Shown here piece by piece: positions 19,028-28,902 of a stretch of 64,000 nucleotides of DNA. The position numbers and the translations under genes are program-made. Source of the DNA: Alphaproteobacteria bacterium (GTDB lineage Bacteria; Pseudomonadota; Alphaproteobacteria; Acetobacterales; Acetobacteraceae); assembly GCA_026400845.1 (NCBI GenBank), contig JAPLOH010000110.1:1-64000 (forward strand), read 5' to 3'. The notes under the pieces are model-generated. The model searched no databases. It was given only the letters and a program-made list of their open reading frames with translations, and had not been told where the DNA came from. How positions within the stretch are numbered: the first letter of the stretch is position 1; each line of letters starts with the position of its first letter.

Positions 19028-20158
19028 TCAGCCGTTCGGGCGGAGGATCTGCCGCAGCACGGTGCCATCGGCGAGGCGGTCGAAGCCGGCGTTGATGTCT
19101 TCGAGGGGCAGGTAGCCGCTTTTCAGGCGGTCGACGGGGAGTTTGCCGCGGCGGTAGAGGTTGAGGAGGCGGGGGATGTCGCGTTCGGCGACGCAGCTGC
19201 CCATGTAGCTGCCGCGGATTTCGCGTTCGCTGCTGACGAGGTCGGCGTGCAGATAGGCGTGGCGGGATTTGCCGTCGGGCAGGCCAGCGCAGACGACGCA
19301 GCCGCCGAGGCCGGTCATGGCGTAGGCGAGTTCGACGGCTTTCATCACGCCGGCCGCCTCCACCACCTTGTCGAGCCCGCCGCCGGTGGCCGCGCGGACC
19401 TGTTCGGCGCAATCGGGGTCGGTGGCGAGGAAGGTGTCGGTGGCGCCCCATTGGCGGGCGAGGGCGAGTTTTTCGGGGCTGGCATCGACGCAGACGATGC
19501 GCCCGGCGCCGGCGGAGACGGCGGCGAAGAGTGCGTTCATGCCGACGCCGCCGAGGCCGACGATGCCGATATCCTCGCCGGCCTTGAGGCCAGCCGTGTT
19601 GATAACGGCCCCGGCCCCGGTCATCACCGCGCAGCCGAAGATGGCCGCGTCATCGAGGGGGATGTCGTGGTCGATCTTCACCGCCGAGCGGCGATCAATG
19701 ACTGCGAACTGGGCGAAGAGCGAAAGGCCGCTGCCATGGTTGATCGGCTTGCCGTTCTGGAACAGCCGGCGGGTGCCGGCGCGCAGCGTGCCGGCGGCGC
19801 GGGCGGCGTTGCCGGCGGGGCAGATGTTGGGCCGACCGGCGACGCAGTAACGGCAGATTCCACAGGAGGCCGCGAAAACGGTGATGACGTGATCGCCCGA
19901 CCTGAGATCGGCCACGCCCTCACCCACTTCGCGCACGATGCCCGCGCCCTCATGGCCGATGATCACCGGCAGTGGGCGGGGGCGGATGCCCTCGATCGCC
20001 GAGAGGTCGGAATGGCAAAGCCCGGCGGCGGCGACCTCGATCAGCACCTCGCCCGGGCCTGGCGGCAGCAGATCGACCTCCTCGATGGAGAGGGCGATGG
20101 ATTGCGCGAAGGGGCGCGGCCGCCCCTGCTCGCGTAGAATGGCGGCCTTCATGCGCAT
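19028..20158 (-). CDS. Zn-dependent alcohol dehydrogenase (MDR superfamily)
   Basis: CHSDLSAIEG, GHEGAGIVREVGEGV, structural Zn cysteines CGICRYCVAGRPNIC, GLGGVGMNA. Confidence 0.93.
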   Translation of the reverse strand: MRMKAAILREQGRPRPFAQSIALSIEEVDLLPPGPGEVLIEVAAAGLCHSDLSAIEGIRPRPLPVIIGHEGAGIVREVGEGVADLRSGDHVITVFAASCGICRYCVAGRPNICPAGNAARAAGTLRAGTRRLFQNGKPINHGSGLSLFAQFAVIDRRSAVKIDHDIPLDDAAIFGCAVMTGAGAVINTAGLKAGEDIGIVGLGGVGMNALFAAVSAGAGRIVCVDASPEKLALARQWGATDTFLATDPDCAEQVRAATGGGLDKVVEAAGVMKAVELAYAMTGLGGCVVCAGLPDGKSRHAYLHADLVSSEREIRGSYMGSCVAERDIPRLLNLYRRGKLPVDRLKSGYLPLEDINAGFDRLADGTVLRQILRPNG

Positions 20159-20180
20159 GGCGGATTACCTTTCCGGGGGA

Positions 20181-20846
20181 TCAAGGGCAGGCGGAGGGGC
20201 TGACGCCGAAGGCGGCCTTGTTCTTGCCGTCGTTGAAGCAGCCGGCCTTCCAGGTGCCGGTAACGCTGCCGGCGGGGTCGGTGAGGGTGCCCTGCCCTTC
20301 CGGCAGACCATCCTTCAGCGCGCCGTCGTATTTGCGGCCATCGGAAAGCACCAGCACGCCACGTCCGGTCATGGCATCCTCGGCAAACTCGCCATCGTAG
20401 CGGTCGCCGTTCATCGTGGTGAGCACGCCGCGGCCGTTCTTGCGGCCGGCCTTCCACAGCCCCTCGAAACGCACCCCAGGCTCGGCCATCACGCCCTTGC
20501 CGTCAAAATCGTCGTCCTTGAAGTCGCCCTCATAGAAGGTGCTAAGGGTAAAGGTATACTTGCCGCGGCCGTTGAGGTGGCCATCGCGCATCTCGCCCTC
20601 GTAGCGCTGCTCACTTTCGCCGGCGCGCCACACCAGCAGGCCGCGCCCGGAGGCGCGCTTGTTGATGCAGGGGCCGGACCAGGAGGCGGTCTCCTCGGGG
20701 GCGGGGGCGCGGTTCCATACAAAACAGCCGTTGCCGGAAGGGGTCCAGCCGGGCTTGCCGACCTCGGCGAGCGGGGTCTGTGCCTGGGCGTCGAACGGGA
20801 GGAGGGCGGCCACCAGCAGGGCGACGAGGAGGATCCGGCTGATCAT
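20181..20846 (-). CDS. secreted MORN-repeat protein
   Basis: Signal peptide; repeated YEGEMRDGHLNGRGKYTF / FEGLWKAGRKNGRGVLTT / YDGEFAEDAMTGRGVLVL. Confidence 0.88.
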   Translation of the reverse strand: MISRILLVALLVAALLPFDAQAQTPLAEVGKPGWTPSGNGCFVWNRAPAPEETASWSGPCINKRASGRGLLVWRAGESEQRYEGEMRDGHLNGRGKYTFTLSTFYEGDFKDDDFDGKGVMAEPGVRFEGLWKAGRKNGRGVLTTMNGDRYDGEFAEDAMTGRGVLVLSDGRKYDGALKDGLPEGQGTLTDPAGSVTGTWKAGCFNDGKNKAAFGVSPSACP

Positions 20847-21847
20847 GCGAACACCGCGGCGATGGCGGCCGGGTCGACATCCTCGAGCCGCGCCGGGGAC
20901 CATTTCGGCGTGCGGTCCTTGTCGACCAGCATGGCGCGCACGCCCTCGTGGAATTCGGGGTGAACCGAGACAATGCGGGTGAGTGCCAGCTCGGCGGCGA
21001 GTGCGCCGCGCAGGCTGAGGGCGGCGCCGCGGCGGATCGCCTCGAAGGACCACAACACCGCCGAGGGGGAGCCGTGGCGCAGGGCGGCGAGGGCTTCGGA
21101 CGCCCAGTCGCTGCCTTCCGCTTCGAGCGCCGCGATGATGGCGGCGACGCTGTCCTGCCCAAAGCAGCGGTCGATCGCCGCACGGTGTGGGGCCAGGCTG
21201 AAGGGCGGCAGGGTTTCGGCCACCGCGGCGATAGCGGCCACACCGTCGGCGGCGATGGCGTCGGCCAGGCCGGAGATCGCCGCCTTGGGCACGAAATGGG
21301 TGGCGAGCCCGGCATGCACCGCATCCGCCCCGTGCAGGCGAGCGCCGGTGAGGCCGAGATACATGCCGAGCGCGCCGGGCAGGCGCGGCAGCATGAAGGT
21401 GGCGCCCACGTCGGGGAACAGCGCGATCGCGGTCTCCGGCATGGCGAACAGGCTGGCTTCGGACGTCACGCAGATATCGCCATGCACCGAGAGCCCGATG
21501 CCGCCGCCCATGCAAACGCCGTCGATGAGGGAGATATAGGGCTTGGGATATTCGTCGATCATCGCGTTGAGCGCGTATTCGGTGCCGAAGAACTCGGCGA
21601 CCTTGGCGTGCTCGCCGGCCATGGCGAAGGCGCGGATGGCACGGATGTCGCCGCCGGCGCAGAAGGCCCGGCCGCCGGCGCCCTCCACCACCACTGCGTG
21701 GACCGTCGGATCGTCCCGCCATGCGGTGAGCGCGGCGGTCATCGCGTGCAGCATCTCGGCGTCGAGCGCGTTCAGCGCCTTGGGCCGGTTGAGCAGCAGA
21801 TGGCCAATGCGGCCGCGGCGGGTGGCGATGATCGAGGGCTCGGACAT
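20843..21847 (-). CDS. enoyl-CoA hydratase/isomerase family, probable 3-hydroxyisobutyryl-CoA hydrolase
   Basis: FCAGGDIRA, YISLIDGVCMGGGIGLSVHG, MPETAIALFPDVGATFMLPRLPG. Confidence 0.9.
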   Translation of the reverse strand: MSEPSIIATRRGRIGHLLLNRPKALNALDAEMLHAMTAALTAWRDDPTVHAVVVEGAGGRAFCAGGDIRAIRAFAMAGEHAKVAEFFGTEYALNAMIDEYPKPYISLIDGVCMGGGIGLSVHGDICVTSEASLFAMPETAIALFPDVGATFMLPRLPGALGMYLGLTGARLHGADAVHAGLATHFVPKAAISGLADAIAADGVAAIAAVAETLPPFSLAPHRAAIDRCFGQDSVAAIIAALEAEGSDWASEALAALRHGSPSAVLWSFEAIRRGAALSLRGALAAELALTRIVSVHPEFHEGVRAMLVDKDRTPKWSPARLEDVDPAAIAAVFA

Positions 21848-21915
21848 GCGGATCTCTTGCTGGGGCGAATGAAGCGGATATAGCGGCGCGAGCGTATGCG
21901 GGAAAGCGGGCTGCA

Positions 21916-22701
21916 TCAGCGCTTTCGGGCGAGCGCGACCATGTCCCTGAGATCGGCGAGCGCCATGGCGCCGGGGTGCAACTGCTGGCCGATCACATAG
22001 GCGGGGGTGCCCTCGATTTCCAGCGCGCTGGCGAGTTTGAGATTGGCGTCCAGCCGGGCCTGGATCGCCGGATCGGCCATGTCGCGCTGCATGCGCTCCC
22101 AGTCGAGGCCAAGGCGCTGTGCGGCGGCCTTGACGACATCGGCGTCGATCTGGCCCGGGCCGGTCATCAACGCCTCGCGCATCCGCAGGTAACCACCCTG
22201 GCGCTGGGCGGCGAGCACGGCGCGAGCGGCGACGACGCTGCCGGGGCCGAGGATGGGGATGTCCTTGTAGACGATGCGCAGCTTCGGGTCGGTGCGCAGC
22301 AGTTCTGCGATTGTCGGCAGGGTGCGCCGGCAATAAGGGCAGCGGATGTCGTAGAACTCGACGATGGTGACATCGCCGCTGGGGTTGCCGGCCACCGGGT
22401 CTCCGGGCATGCGGGTCAGCGCCTCGGCGTTGCGGGCGATCGCCGCGCCGGAAGCGGCGGATTCGGCGCGCTTGGCGTCGGCCCGCACCGCCTCGATTGC
22501 GTCGCGCAGGATCGACGGGTCGGTGCGCAGGGCATGGCGGAGGATTTCGACGATCTCCTTGCGCTGGGCGTCGCTGAAGGCACTCGGGCTGATTGGCAGC
22601 CGGGGGCTGGTCTGCGCCATCGCTGGCGCGACGGCGTCCAGGACGAGCATCACGGTCAGAGCCACGATGGAGGCGATGGCCCGGGCGGGCAGTCGGAGCA
22701 T
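21916..22701 (-). CDS. DsbA-family thiol oxidoreductase
   Basis: Signal peptide; VEFYDIRCPYCRRTLPTIAELL, EIEGTPAYVIG. Confidence 0.9.
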   Translation of the reverse strand: MLRLPARAIASIVALTVMLVLDAVAPAMAQTSPRLPISPSAFSDAQRKEIVEILRHALRTDPSILRDAIEAVRADAKRAESAASGAAIARNAEALTRMPGDPVAGNPSGDVTIVEFYDIRCPYCRRTLPTIAELLRTDPKLRIVYKDIPILGPGSVVAARAVLAAQRQGGYLRMREALMTGPGQIDADVVKAAAQRLGLDWERMQRDMADPAIQARLDANLKLASALEIEGTPAYVIGQQLHPGAMALADLRDMVALARKR

Positions 22702-22738
22702 GCGAGGGACGTCCTTGTTTGGCTGCGGCCTCTATAGG

Positions 22739-24112
22739 TCAGAAGCCGCTGCGGTTCTCCTTTTTCACGGCATTGCTGATATCGGTCGCCCGGAGCCGGG
22801 CCGGCCCGGGTGGCAGCGCCTTTTCGGCACGGGCGGCGAATTGCCGGGCGGTGGCGATCTCGCCGTTCACCATCGCCTCCTCGGCCAGGGCGAGGTTGGC
22901 CTGGGCGGTGTCGCCGAGCTTGCCCCAGGCGACGCCGAGGGCGCGCCAGCCATCGGCATTGTCGCGCTCACGTTCGAGCGCGACCTGCAACTCCTGGATC
23001 GCCGGGCGCAGCATCAGCGGGTCCCCGCTTTCCACCATCGCATGGGCGAGGGCGATACGGATCTGCGGCTGCTCGGGGGCAATGCGGGAGGCGGCGCGGT
23101 AGGGCCCCAGCGATTCCCGCACCTTGCCGTTCTCGAACAGGATCTGGCCCTTGAGCTCGTTGAGCCACGGGTTCACCGGCTGGGCGGCGAGCAGGCCGTC
23201 GACCAGCGCCAGCGCGTCGGACAAATGGCCGAGGCGGTAGTGCGCGATGGCGCGCGCGTAGCGGGCGGGCGCCGAGGTGTCGCCCTCCGGCACATTGCGC
23301 AGCGTGACCGAGCTCGGGGTAAGGAACGCCTGCAGCTTCGCCCGCACCATGAGAAACCCGGAATCGAACCCCGGCGGCAGCGGGTTCTTGCTGTAGGGGT
23401 CGGTCGCGATGTGGTTCTGCACGAACTCGATCCGTTCGCGGGTGACCGGATGGGTCATCACGTAAGGGTCCTGCTGCGCACGGGCCAGCACTTCCTGGCC
23501 CTCGAGGTGGCGGAACAGGTCGAGCAGGCCCTGGGCCGACCATTTATTGCCAGCGAGGAACACCAGCGCACCCTGGTCGGCTGAGCGCTCCATGCCGCGG
23601 GTGAAAGAGAGGAAATTGCGCTGGGCAAGCTGCTGGGCGCCGATCGCCGCCCCTGCGCCGGCGCCCCGGGTCATCGCGCCGGCCGCAGCCCCGATCAGCA
23701 TGGCAGCGATGCTGGAGATCATCATCTCGCGCAGCGCCTCGGGCAGCTTGGCGAGGTGGCCGCCGGCGATGTGGCCGGTCTCGTGCGCGAGCACGCCGAT
23801 GAGTTCCAGCGCGCTGTCCGCCTTCATGATAAGACCCGTGTGCACGAACAGTACGTTGCCGGTGCTGACGAACGAGTTTATGGCGTTGTCCCGGATGAGG
23901 ACGATGCGGACCAGGTTGGGATCAACCCCGGCCGCGCGGAACAAGGGATTGGCGAAGGTGCGCAGCAGCGTCTCGGTTTCGGCGTCTCGGATAAGGGTGA
24001 GGCGGACGCCGCCGCCCGCGGATTGCGCGTGCGCGGATGACGCCGCGAGCGTCGCGGCCAACATGATCGGAGCCAGCATGGCAGAGACGACACGGACGAA
24101 CGAGCGCTTCAT
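22739..24112 (-). CDS. M48-family metalloprotease with TPR region (BepA/YfgC-like)
   Basis: Signal peptide; LIGVLAHETGHIAGGHLAK zinc motif. Confidence 0.92.
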   Translation of the reverse strand: MKRSFVRVVSAMLAPIMLAATLAASSAHAQSAGGGVRLTLIRDAETETLLRTFANPLFRAAGVDPNLVRIVLIRDNAINSFVSTGNVLFVHTGLIMKADSALELIGVLAHETGHIAGGHLAKLPEALREMMISSIAAMLIGAAAGAMTRGAGAGAAIGAQQLAQRNFLSFTRGMERSADQGALVFLAGNKWSAQGLLDLFRHLEGQEVLARAQQDPYVMTHPVTRERIEFVQNHIATDPYSKNPLPPGFDSGFLMVRAKLQAFLTPSSVTLRNVPEGDTSAPARYARAIAHYRLGHLSDALALVDGLLAAQPVNPWLNELKGQILFENGKVRESLGPYRAASRIAPEQPQIRIALAHAMVESGDPLMLRPAIQELQVALERERDNADGWRALGVAWGKLGDTAQANLALAEEAMVNGEIATARQFAARAEKALPPGPARLRATDISNAVKKENRSGF

Positions 24113-25544
24113 GCGGTCGAGAATAGCCAATCCCGCGCTCGCCGTCGCGCTCGCCTTCGGGCTGCTGACGTCGGGCTGCACGACGATCGGCAATTTCTTC
24201 AGCGACGAGAAGCCGAAGGAGGGTAGCGTCGGTTTTGTCAGCGGCTTCCTCGGTGCCGTGAGCGGCGACGAGCCGCAGGCGGTGTTGGCGGCGCGAAAAG
24301 TGCTGTCGGCCGGCGGCAACGCGGTGGACGCGGCGGTGGGCGGAATTTTCGCCCTCTCCGTCACCCTGCCCTCGCGCGCCGGGCTCGGCGGCGGTGGCGC
24401 CTGCCTCGCCCATCGCGGCGATTCGCGGGCCATCGGCTACCCGGACGCCTTCCTTTTCCAGCCCCAGGCCCCCGCCTCGGCCGGCGGGGCGGACCGACCG
24501 GCGGCGGCGCCGATGCTGGCGCGCGGCCTGTTCCTGATGCATGCCCGCCAGGGCAAGGCACGGTTCGAATCGCTGATCGCGGTCGGTGAGACCCTGGCGC
24601 GCGACGGCGTGCCGGCCAGCCGCGCGCTGGTGCGGGACCTCGCCATCGTCGCCGGCCCGCTCGCGGGCGATCCCGCCGCGCGCGAGATATTCCTGCCCGG
24701 CGGCCAGCCGCTCGCAGAAGGCGCGCCGCTGCTGCAACCCGATCTCGGCTCCACCTTCGCCCAGCTCCGCCGTCTCGGCGTCGGCGAGCTTCATGTCGGC
24801 GCGACCTCGCAGCGCTTCCTTGCCGGCGCCAAGCTGGCTGGTGCCTCGTTGACCGCCGAGGATATGCGCAAGGCGCTGCCGCAGATGACGCGCCCCCTGA
24901 TCGTGCCCGGCTCGGAGGAGATCGCAGTCTCCTTCCTGCCGACCCCGGCCGACGGCGGTCTCGCGGCCGCGATTGCCTACCAGACGCTGGCCGCCAACCC
25001 CACCGCGCTCGCCGAGGCGAAATCCCGCGGCTTGGCTGCCGCTGCCCTGTACCGCCGTGACGGCACCGTGGCGGAAGCCATGCTCAACGGCGCCGTGGCG
25101 CCGTCCGGAACCCTGCCACCGCTGCCCGCCAGCACTACCTTCGCGGTGCTGGATCGCGAGGGCAACGCGGTGATCTGCGCGCTCACGATGGGCAATTTGT
25201 TCGGCACCGGGCGGATCGCCGCGGGCACCGGCGTGATGCTTGCGGCCTCGCCGGCCTGGCTGCCCCCGCCGCTGCTGGCGGCCGGGATGGTGACCCTGCG
25301 CCGCGATAGCGCGCTGCGCGTGATGGCCGGGGGATCGGGCCAGGAGGGGGCACCGGTCGCCGTCGGCCTCGCCATCGCCCGCTCCCTCGCCGACCCCGGC
25401 CGGACCTTCACCGCCGACCCCGCGGCCTCGCCCGAGCCCGGCCGCGCCAACGTGGTCGGCTGCAACCGCGGTCCGACCTCGCCGGAAAGCTGCGGCTGGA
25501 CGACCGATTCGCGCGGCTTCGGGCTGGCGACCGGCAGCAACTGA
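24111..25544 (+). CDS. gamma-glutamyltransferase-like lipoprotein
   Basis: Lipobox FGLLTSGC; SAGGNAVDAAVGGIFALSVTLPSRAGLGGGG typical of the GGT N-terminus. Confidence 0.8.
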   Translation: MRSRIANPALAVALAFGLLTSGCTTIGNFFSDEKPKEGSVGFVSGFLGAVSGDEPQAVLAARKVLSAGGNAVDAAVGGIFALSVTLPSRAGLGGGGACLAHRGDSRAIGYPDAFLFQPQAPASAGGADRPAAAPMLARGLFLMHARQGKARFESLIAVGETLARDGVPASRALVRDLAIVAGPLAGDPAAREIFLPGGQPLAEGAPLLQPDLGSTFAQLRRLGVGELHVGATSQRFLAGAKLAGASLTAEDMRKALPQMTRPLIVPGSEEIAVSFLPTPADGGLAAAIAYQTLAANPTALAEAKSRGLAAAALYRRDGTVAEAMLNGAVAPSGTLPPLPASTTFAVLDREGNAVICALTMGNLFGTGRIAAGTGVMLAASPAWLPPPLLAAGMVTLRRDSALRVMAGGSGQEGAPVAVGLAIARSLADPGRTFTADPAASPEPGRANVVGCNRGPTSPESCGWTTDSRGFGLATGSN

Positions 25545-25559
25545 CGTGGCGCTGAAAAC

Positions 25560-26720
25560 ATGGCGCTGAAAACCGGCCGCGGCGCCGCAGCGCCGTCGTT
25601 CATCGTGATGGACGTGATCAGCGCCGCCAATGCGCGCCAGGCTGCCCTGCCGCCGGGGGCGCCGCACATCATCCGCATGGAGGTCGGCCAGCCCGGCACC
25701 GGCGCGCCGGCGGGCGCGGTCGCCGCCGTGCAGCGGGCGCTCGCCGCCGGTGGTTCGCTCGGCTACACGGAGGCGCTCGGCATCCCGAGCCTGCGCGCAC
25801 GCATCGCCCGCCACTACGCCGACTGGTATGGCGCCGACGTGCCGGCGCACCGCGTCGCCGTCACCGTGGGTGCTTCCGGTGCGTTCCCACTGGCCTTCCT
25901 CGCCGCCTTCGACCCGGGTGACCGGGTCGCCATGGCCGCGCCGTTCTACCCGCCCTATGTGAATATACTCACCGCGCTCGGCATCGAGCCGGTGATCCTC
26001 ACTGCCGGGCTCGAAACCCGCTTCCAGCCGACGGTCGCCATGCTGGAGCGGCTCGATCCGCGACCGGACGGCCTGATCGTCGCCAGCCCCTGCAACCCCG
26101 CCGGCACCATGCTGCATCCCGCGGAACTGGCCGAGATCGCGACCTGGTGCCACGCGAACGGCGTGCGGCTGATCAGTGACGAGATCTACCACGGCCTCAA
26201 CTACGACGCCCCGTTGGCCACCGCCGCCAAGCTGAGCCCCTCCGCCGTGGTGGTGAACAGCTTCTCGAAATACTTCTCGATGACCGGCTGGCGCATCGGC
26301 TGGCTGGTGCTGCCGGACGATTTGGTGCGCCCGGTGGAGTGCCTGGCGCAGAACATGTTCATCTCCGCCCCGCACATCGCCCAGATTGCCGCCGAGGCGG
26401 CGTTCGACTGCACCACGGAGCTGGAGGCCAATATCGCCCGCTACCGGCGATCGCGCGATTTGCTGCTGGCGCGGCTGCCCGGCGCCGGTTTCCCTCGCCT
26501 TTCACCGGCCGAGGGCGCCTTCTACATCTACGCCGACGTCTCAGACCGCACCAACGACAGCCGCGAATTTTGCGCCCGCATGCTGGCCGAGGCCGGCGTC
26601 GCGGCTTCCCCCGGCGTCGACTTCGACCGCGAGCGGGGGCACCATTTCGTGCGCTTCAGCTATTGCGGCCCGGAGGAGGACATGGCCGAGGCGGCAGAGC
26701 GGCTCGCGCGCTGGCGATAG
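25560..26720 (+). CDS. PLP-dependent class I/II aminotransferase
   Basis: NPAGTMLHPAELAEIATWC, ISDEIYHGLNYD, NSFSKYFSMTGWRIGWLVLP. Confidence 0.93.
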   Translation: MALKTGRGAAAPSFIVMDVISAANARQAALPPGAPHIIRMEVGQPGTGAPAGAVAAVQRALAAGGSLGYTEALGIPSLRARIARHYADWYGADVPAHRVAVTVGASGAFPLAFLAAFDPGDRVAMAAPFYPPYVNILTALGIEPVILTAGLETRFQPTVAMLERLDPRPDGLIVASPCNPAGTMLHPAELAEIATWCHANGVRLISDEIYHGLNYDAPLATAAKLSPSAVVVNSFSKYFSMTGWRIGWLVLPDDLVRPVECLAQNMFISAPHIAQIAAEAAFDCTTELEANIARYRRSRDLLLARLPGAGFPRLSPAEGAFYIYADVSDRTNDSREFCARMLAEAGVAASPGVDFDRERGHHFVRFSYCGPEEDMAEAAERLARWR

Positions 26721-26823
26721 TCGGCCGCCGCAGCGTGTTACCGCGCGTCGGAAGATTTTACACACGGGCTTTTGCGTAGCCGTGTTCCGCGGCGAAACAG
26801 GCGGGTTTCCTGAGTCTTCGCCT

Positions 26824-26840
26824 TTGGCACGCGGATTGCA
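26824..26840 (+). promoter_or_regulatory. putative sigma-54 (-24/-12) promoter of the PEP-CTERM gene
   Basis: TTGGCACGCGGATTGCA matches TGGCACG-N4-TTGC(A/T) exactly, about 90 bp upstream of the PEP-CTERM start codon. Confidence 0.75.
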
Positions 26841-26928
26841 TTTATGTTGGCAGGGACGATCTCAACGCGGTCGTCGACAGATGAACATTGGTGAGTGGCT
26901 TCAAATGGCCGTTCGAAGGATAGTTACG

Positions 26929-27630
26929 ATGATCCAGTTTCGCGCACTGAAGACGATGGCGATGGCTCTGGCAGCCGTAGCGCTCCTTGGCGGCCCGGCC
27001 GCCGCGGATAGCGTTACCTACAACCTCGATCAGGATGCCTGCACCAACAGCTGCGGCGTCAGCCAGGCGTTGACCGGCGGTACCATCACCCTCACCGAAG
27101 TGACCGCCTTCCAGGTTGACGTCATCGTCACCCTCGCCCAGGTCGTGAAGTTCGTCAACACCGGTGCCGGCGACGCGCTCGCCTTCAACATGACGCCCGG
27201 CCTGAGCATCCAGCTCGGCTCGGAGTATTCGAGCACCACTGGCCCCTACAGCTGGGCCAGCACCTCGGTCTTCGTCACTGACTCGACGCCCAAGGGCTAC
27301 CAGAACGGCGGCTACGGTTATGGCGTCGACTACACGGCCGGCAGTGGCGCGAGCCAGGCGGTCGGCGGTGCGCTCAAGGTGAGCGTGATTTCGACGACGG
27401 CGATCTCGATCGCCAACTTCGTCGCCAACTCGATCGGCATCCTCTTCTCCGTCGACGTCATCGGCACCACCCCGAACTACACCGGCAACACCGGCAATAT
27501 CGGCGCAAAGGCATCCTCGCTGGTACCCGGCGGTGGCGGCGGCACGACCGCCGTGCCGGAGCCGATGTCGATGCTCCTGTTCGGCCCGGCCGCATTCGGT
27601 CTCGCCGCCCTGCGCCGCCGCCGTCGCTGA
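26929..27630 (+). CDS. PEP-CTERM sorting-domain secreted protein
   Basis: Signal peptide (TMAMALAAVALLGGPAAADS); C-terminal VPEPMSMLLFGPAAFGLAALRRRRR; AAGGA RBS 5' of ATG 26929 (in-frame alternative ATG 26881). Confidence 0.9.
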   Translation: MIQFRALKTMAMALAAVALLGGPAAADSVTYNLDQDACTNSCGVSQALTGGTITLTEVTAFQVDVIVTLAQVVKFVNTGAGDALAFNMTPGLSIQLGSEYSSTTGPYSWASTSVFVTDSTPKGYQNGGYGYGVDYTAGSGASQAVGGALKVSVISTTAISIANFVANSIGILFSVDVIGTTPNYTGNTGNIGAKASSLVPGGGGGTTAVPEPMSMLLFGPAAFGLAALRRRRR

Positions 27631-27650
27631 GACGACGGGCCTCGCACAAA

Positions 27651-27684
27651 AACGCCGCCGGAGCGCTGCTTCGGCGGCGTTTTG
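27651..27684 (+). terminator. Rho-independent terminator
   Basis: AACGCCGCCG...CGGCGGCGTTTT hairpin with short T run just after the PEP-CTERM stop. Confidence 0.8.
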
Positions 27685-27700
27685 CTGTCCGGCGGCCGGG

Positions 27701-28885
27701 TCAGCCGCCGATCGGCATCCAGGCGCCATTGGCCGCCGAGGACGCCACTGCAGCGGTGACGAAGGCGATACCACGCACCCCTTCGCGCACCCCGGGCACC
27801 AGCATATGCGCGGCATCTGGCACGGCGCCGACATGGCGGGCGCGCAACTGGCCGGCGATGTCGCGGTAGAGCTGGGCGAAGCCTTCAAGATACCCCTCGG
27901 GATGCCCCGCCGGAATGCGCGTCGCATGCGCTGCCGCGGGGCCGGAGCCATGGCCGCCCCGGGTGAGCAGCTCCGGCTTCTGGCCGAGCCGGGCGAAGTG
28001 CAGCTGGTTCGGGTGCTCCTGCCGCCAGGACAGCCCGCCCTTCTCACCGTAGACCCGCAGCGTCAGCCCGTTCTCATTGCCCGGCGACACCTGGCTCGCC
28101 CACAGCGCGCCCCGCGCCCCGCCCTGGTAGCGCAGCAGCATCTGCGCATTATCATCCACCCGCCGCCCGGCCACGAAGCTCGACAACTCCGCGGCGAGCT
28201 CGGTGCAGTCCAGCCCGGTGACGAATTCGGCGAGGTTGAACGCATGCGTCCCGATATCGCCGATCGCCCCGCCGGCCCCACTGCGCGCCGGGTCCGTCCG
28301 CCAATCCGCCTGCTTCTGCCCGGTCGATTCGAGGTCGGTGGACAGCCAATCCTGCGCATACTCCGCCTGCACACTGCGGATCGCCCCCAACTCCCCGGCC
28401 GCGATCATCTCGCGCGCCTGGCGGATCATCGGGTAGCCCGTGTAGTTGTAGGTCACCGCAAACAACCGCCCGCTCGCCGCCACCCGTGCGGCCAAATCGC
28501 GCGCCTCCTCCATCGTCCGGCACAGCGGCTTGTCGGAAATCACGTCGATCCCGGCCTCAAGAAACGCCACCGCGACGGGATGATGCATATGGTTGGGCGT
28601 GACGATCGCCACCGCGTCGATACGATCATCCCGCATCGCCTCAGCCGCCGCCATATCCGCAAAACTGCCATAGCTGCGCGCCGGATCAAGCCGCAACATC
28701 GCCCCACTGCGGCGGGCACGCTCGGGCTCGGACGACAATGCGCCCGCCACCAACTCCCACTCGTCATCCAGCCGCGCCGCGATGCGGTGCACGGCGCCGA
28801 TGAAGGCCCCCTCACCGCCGCCGACCATGCCCAGCCGCAACCGCCGTGCGGTGCCGCCGTCGTTCACTGCGCCTATGGTCATCAT
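27701..28885 (-). CDS. Gfo/Idh/MocA-family oxidoreductase
   Basis: RLRLGMVGGGEGAFIGAVHR, VISDKPLCRTMEEARDL. Confidence 0.92.
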   Translation of the reverse strand: MMTIGAVNDGGTARRLRLGMVGGGEGAFIGAVHRIAARLDDEWELVAGALSSEPERARRSGAMLRLDPARSYGSFADMAAAEAMRDDRIDAVAIVTPNHMHHPVAVAFLEAGIDVISDKPLCRTMEEARDLAARVAASGRLFAVTYNYTGYPMIRQAREMIAAGELGAIRSVQAEYAQDWLSTDLESTGQKQADWRTDPARSGAGGAIGDIGTHAFNLAEFVTGLDCTELAAELSSFVAGRRVDDNAQMLLRYQGGARGALWASQVSPGNENGLTLRVYGEKGGLSWRQEHPNQLHFARLGQKPELLTRGGHGSGPAAAHATRIPAGHPEGYLEGFAQLYRDIAGQLRARHVGAVPDAAHMLVPGVREGVRGIAFVTAAVASSAANGAWMPIGG

Positions 28886-28902
28886 CGACTCCTTGATTCA
28901 GG

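Noticed and set aside
20181-20846. Internal sequence repetition
   Set aside because: Explained by MORN repeats of the encoded protein
23922-26375. 817-aa minus-strand ORF
   Set aside because: Antisense to the GGT-like and aminotransferase genes; compositionally a shadow ORF
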